From positions 1 to 64,000 of the forward strand of contig NZ_JGZP01000012.1 of the NCBI RefSeq assembly GCF_000741785.1: a stretch of 64,000 nt of DNA, in the 5' to 3' direction. This document shows, one piece after another, positions 62,291 to 64,000 of this stretch. The notes beneath the pieces are model-generated. The model made no database searches. It saw only the letters and a program-made list of their open reading frames with translations, and was not told where the DNA came from. Source of the stretch: Bifidobacterium stellenboschense (GTDB lineage: Bacteria > Actinomycetota > Actinomycetes > Actinomycetales > Bifidobacteriaceae). Position numbers and translations under genes: made by a program. Numbering within the stretch: position 1 is the first letter of the stretch; the number at the start of each line of letters is the position of its first letter.

Positions 62291-62947
62291 ATGCAACAGC
62301 TCAGTGTCGTGATCTCCGGCTTCGACCATTATGACGACGTGCGCGTCAACCCCTCCTACGAGGTGCCGAAACTGCTCGCCGAACGCGGCGTCGACGGGCT
62401 CGACGACGTGGACCTCACCATCCGCGCGGTGAGCCTGCCCGTCAGCTTCGCCAAGGCATGGCCCACGCTGCTCGGCGCCATCGAGGAGGCGAAGCCGAAC
62501 ATCGTCATCGCCACCGGGCTCAAGCACACGGCGCGCGGCGTGATGCTGGAACGGTGCGCCACGAACCTCATGGACGCCGCCAAGCCGGACGCCGACAACG
62601 TGGCGCCGCGACGCGCGCCGATCGACCCGGACGGCCCCGCCGCCTACTGGACGCGTCTGCCGCTGCGTGCGATCATCGCCGATTTCGCGCATGACGGCAT
62701 TCCCGCCACCCTGAGCTCGGACGCGGGCACGTTCGTCTGCAACTCGCTGTTCTACAACCTGCTCAACTGGGCACACGGCCAGGAGCGCGTGCTCGCCGGA
62801 TTCGTGAGCTTCCCGCTCGTCAACGAGTCGCCGCACCCGCAGCATGGTCTGCCGCTGCGCCAGCTCGTCTCGGCCGGCGGCGACGTGGTGCGCGAGACGG
62901 TGCGCTACTACCGTCGTCCCAGCTCGAAGGAGATCCTCATCGCGTGA
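62291..62947 (+). CDS. pcp: pyroglutamyl-peptidase I homolog with altered active site
   Basis: Protein of 218 residues, the normal family length. The fold signatures are present: SGFDHYDDVRVNPSYEV, ATGLKHTARGVMLERCATN (with the Glu of the triad) and SSDAGTFVCNSLFYNLL (nucleophile Cys). In known enzymes a catalytic His follows 24 residues later in a FIHIP-like motif. Here the motif reads GFVSFPLVNE, with Ser in place of His. The enzyme may be inactive or use another residue. No Shine-Dalgarno precedes ATG 62291, but TAGACT at 62278-62283 is placed for leaderless transcription. Confidence 0.8.
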   Translation: MQQLSVVISGFDHYDDVRVNPSYEVPKLLAERGVDGLDDVDLTIRAVSLPVSFAKAWPTLLGAIEEAKPNIVIATGLKHTARGVMLERCATNLMDAAKPDADNVAPRRAPIDPDGPAAYWTRLPLRAIIADFAHDGIPATLSSDAGTFVCNSLFYNLLNWAHGQERVLAGFVSFPLVNESPHPQHGLPLRQLVSAGGDVVRETVRYYRRPSSKEILIA

Positions 62948-63105
62948 CGCCGCGACGCGCCGACATCGAACAAAAGTGGGTAATGATGTGTGCATTGCGG
63001 GCGCGTCCGGCCCGTTTCCGGCCGTGATGGGATACGATTTTGCTCGATATGCCCGCATAGGGCGCATTATGGGTAGAGCGATGTGATGGAGCCGAAAGGA
63101 CAGAC

Positions 63106-64000
63106 ATGGATCAGTTCCCGATCGTGTTGAGGGGTTACGACAAAGACAAGGTCGACGAGGCCTTCGCCGCCGCGCAGGAGCGCGTGCGTCAGGCGCAGCG
63201 CACGCTCGCCGGCATGCGCGAGCAGATCGCGGCCGGCGACGACCGCATCCTGCAGCTGCAGGCGCAGCTGGAGGAGGAGAAGAAGCGCAAGCCCGCCAAC
63301 AACAGCTTCGCCTCGCTTGGCGCCAACGCCCAGCAGATGCTCGCCTCCGCCGAACAGACCAGCTCCGAGCTGCTCGAACGCGCCAAGGCCGACGCCGCCA
63401 CCACGCGCAAGGCCGCCCAGGCGCAGGCGCAGACGCTCATCAACAACGCCAAGCTCGACGCCCAGCACATCATCGACGACGCCAACCAGCGCGCCTCCTC
63501 CACTCTCGACCAGGCGAACAACGAGGCCGAGACCATCACCACCACCGCCCGCAACGACGCCGCCCAGCTGCGCGCCGAAACCGCGAAGAACGTGACCGAG
63601 CAGCGCCAGACCGTCGAACTCGAGCTCAGCAACTCCCGCGAGGAGCACAACAAGAAGCTCGCCTCCGAGCGCGCCGCGCAGGAGCGCGAGCTGTCCGACC
63701 TCAAGGCCACGGCCACCGCGCAGATCGCCGCCCAGCGCAAGAGCACCAACGAGGAGCTCTCCCGCCTCAAGTCCGAAGCGAACGACCAGATCGAGGCCGC
63801 GCTCGCCGAGGCGAACAAGAAGCTCGCCGACGTGCGCGAGCAGGTCTCCAAGATGATGACCGACGCCCAGCGCAAGGCCGGCGAGATCACCGACGAGGCC
63901 AAGTCGAAGGCTCAGGAGATCACCGACGACGCCGAAGTGCACCGCACCAAGACGATGAGCCAGGTGAACGCCGAGGTCCAGCAGATCCGCACCGACATCG
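63106..64000 (+). CDS. DivIVA-domain coiled-coil protein, truncated by window end
   Basis: The first 298 codons are in the window and the gene runs off the edge. The N-terminal motif (FPIVLRGYDKDKVDEAFAAA) is the DivIVA membrane-targeting domain. From residue 30 on it is an almost unbroken Ala/Gln/Glu/Lys-rich coiled coil with repeats of about 11 residues. Such proteins mark cell poles and septa and organise wall growth in Actinobacteria (Wag31/DivIVA). AAAGGA lies seven bases before ATG 63106. Whether it is the main DivIVA or an accessory paralog cannot be told from the fragment. Confidence 0.85.
   Translation, partial: MDQFPIVLRGYDKDKVDEAFAAAQERVRQAQRTLAGMREQIAAGDDRILQLQAQLEEEKKRKPANNSFASLGANAQQMLASAEQTSSELLERAKADAATTRKAAQAQAQTLINNAKLDAQHIIDDANQRASSTLDQANNEAETITTTARNDAAQLRAETAKNVTEQRQTVELELSNSREEHNKKLASERAAQERELSDLKATATAQIAAQRKSTNEELSRLKSEANDQIEAALAEANKKLADVREQVSKMMTDAQRKAGEITDEAKSKAQEITDDAEVHRTKTMSQVNAEVQQIRTDI

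Overview
The window is chromosomal DNA from a high-GC Bifidobacterium. The evidence is a single giant type I fatty acid synthase with a separate AcpS, actinobacterial acyl-CoA carboxylase subunits, a GH13 amylosucrase, InlB-repeat and isopeptide-module surface proteins, and several genes that look leaderless. The species cannot be fixed from the sequence alone.

Layout. 1-523: end of an rRNA operon (23S 3' end, 5S, terminator). 795-5040, minus strand: a PucR-type regulator and a three-gene ABC export system (adaptor, ATPase, permease). 5212-7437: a large polytopic membrane protein. 7565-23552: a lipid and biotin block with a degenerate BirA paralog, bioY, the two acyl-CoA carboxylase subunits, fas (broken by two one-base frameshifts) and acpS. 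23935-25785: amylosucrase behind two LacI-type operators. 26138-27103: canonical birA. 27204-27277: tRNA-Gly(UCC), followed by an accessory patch with an MmeI-like type IIL restriction-modification enzyme and a Phd/RelE-type toxin-antitoxin pair (to 31048). 31300-36914: a small membrane protein, rpsO, pnp and a trans-sulfuration enzyme. 37230-53910: a cell-surface region with an InlB-repeat wall protein, LemA plus a DUF2207 protein, a Schlafen/AlbA_2-type regulator and a 3149-residue adhesin of about 14 isopeptide modules. 54053-64000: aldo/keto reductase, MocR regulator, LysE-type exporter, U32 peptidase, YfiH/LACC1-family protein, ispD, an ATPase pseudogene, a pyroglutamyl-peptidase homolog and the start of a DivIVA-like coiled-coil protein.

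How genes work together. BioY imports biotin, BirA attaches it to the carboxylase alpha subunit, the carboxylase makes malonyl-CoA, Fas turns it into acyl chains, and AcpS arms the Fas carrier domain. All of these lie within about 20 kb.

Most notable structure. (1) A palindromic repeat family, with two hairpins and a G-rich tail per unit, is scattered between genes and also sits in frame inside fas, the LysE-type exporter and the U32 peptidase. (2) A 69-bp element with perfect 12-bp terminal inverted repeats and 19-bp direct copies on its left side occurs three times. (3) Both wall-anchored surface-protein genes have an 11-G tract about 115-120 bp upstream of their start codon, inside a short leader reading frame, which suggests slippage phase variation. 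(4) Two paralogs carry active-site losses: a BirA without the GRGR loop and a pyroglutamyl peptidase without the expected histidine.
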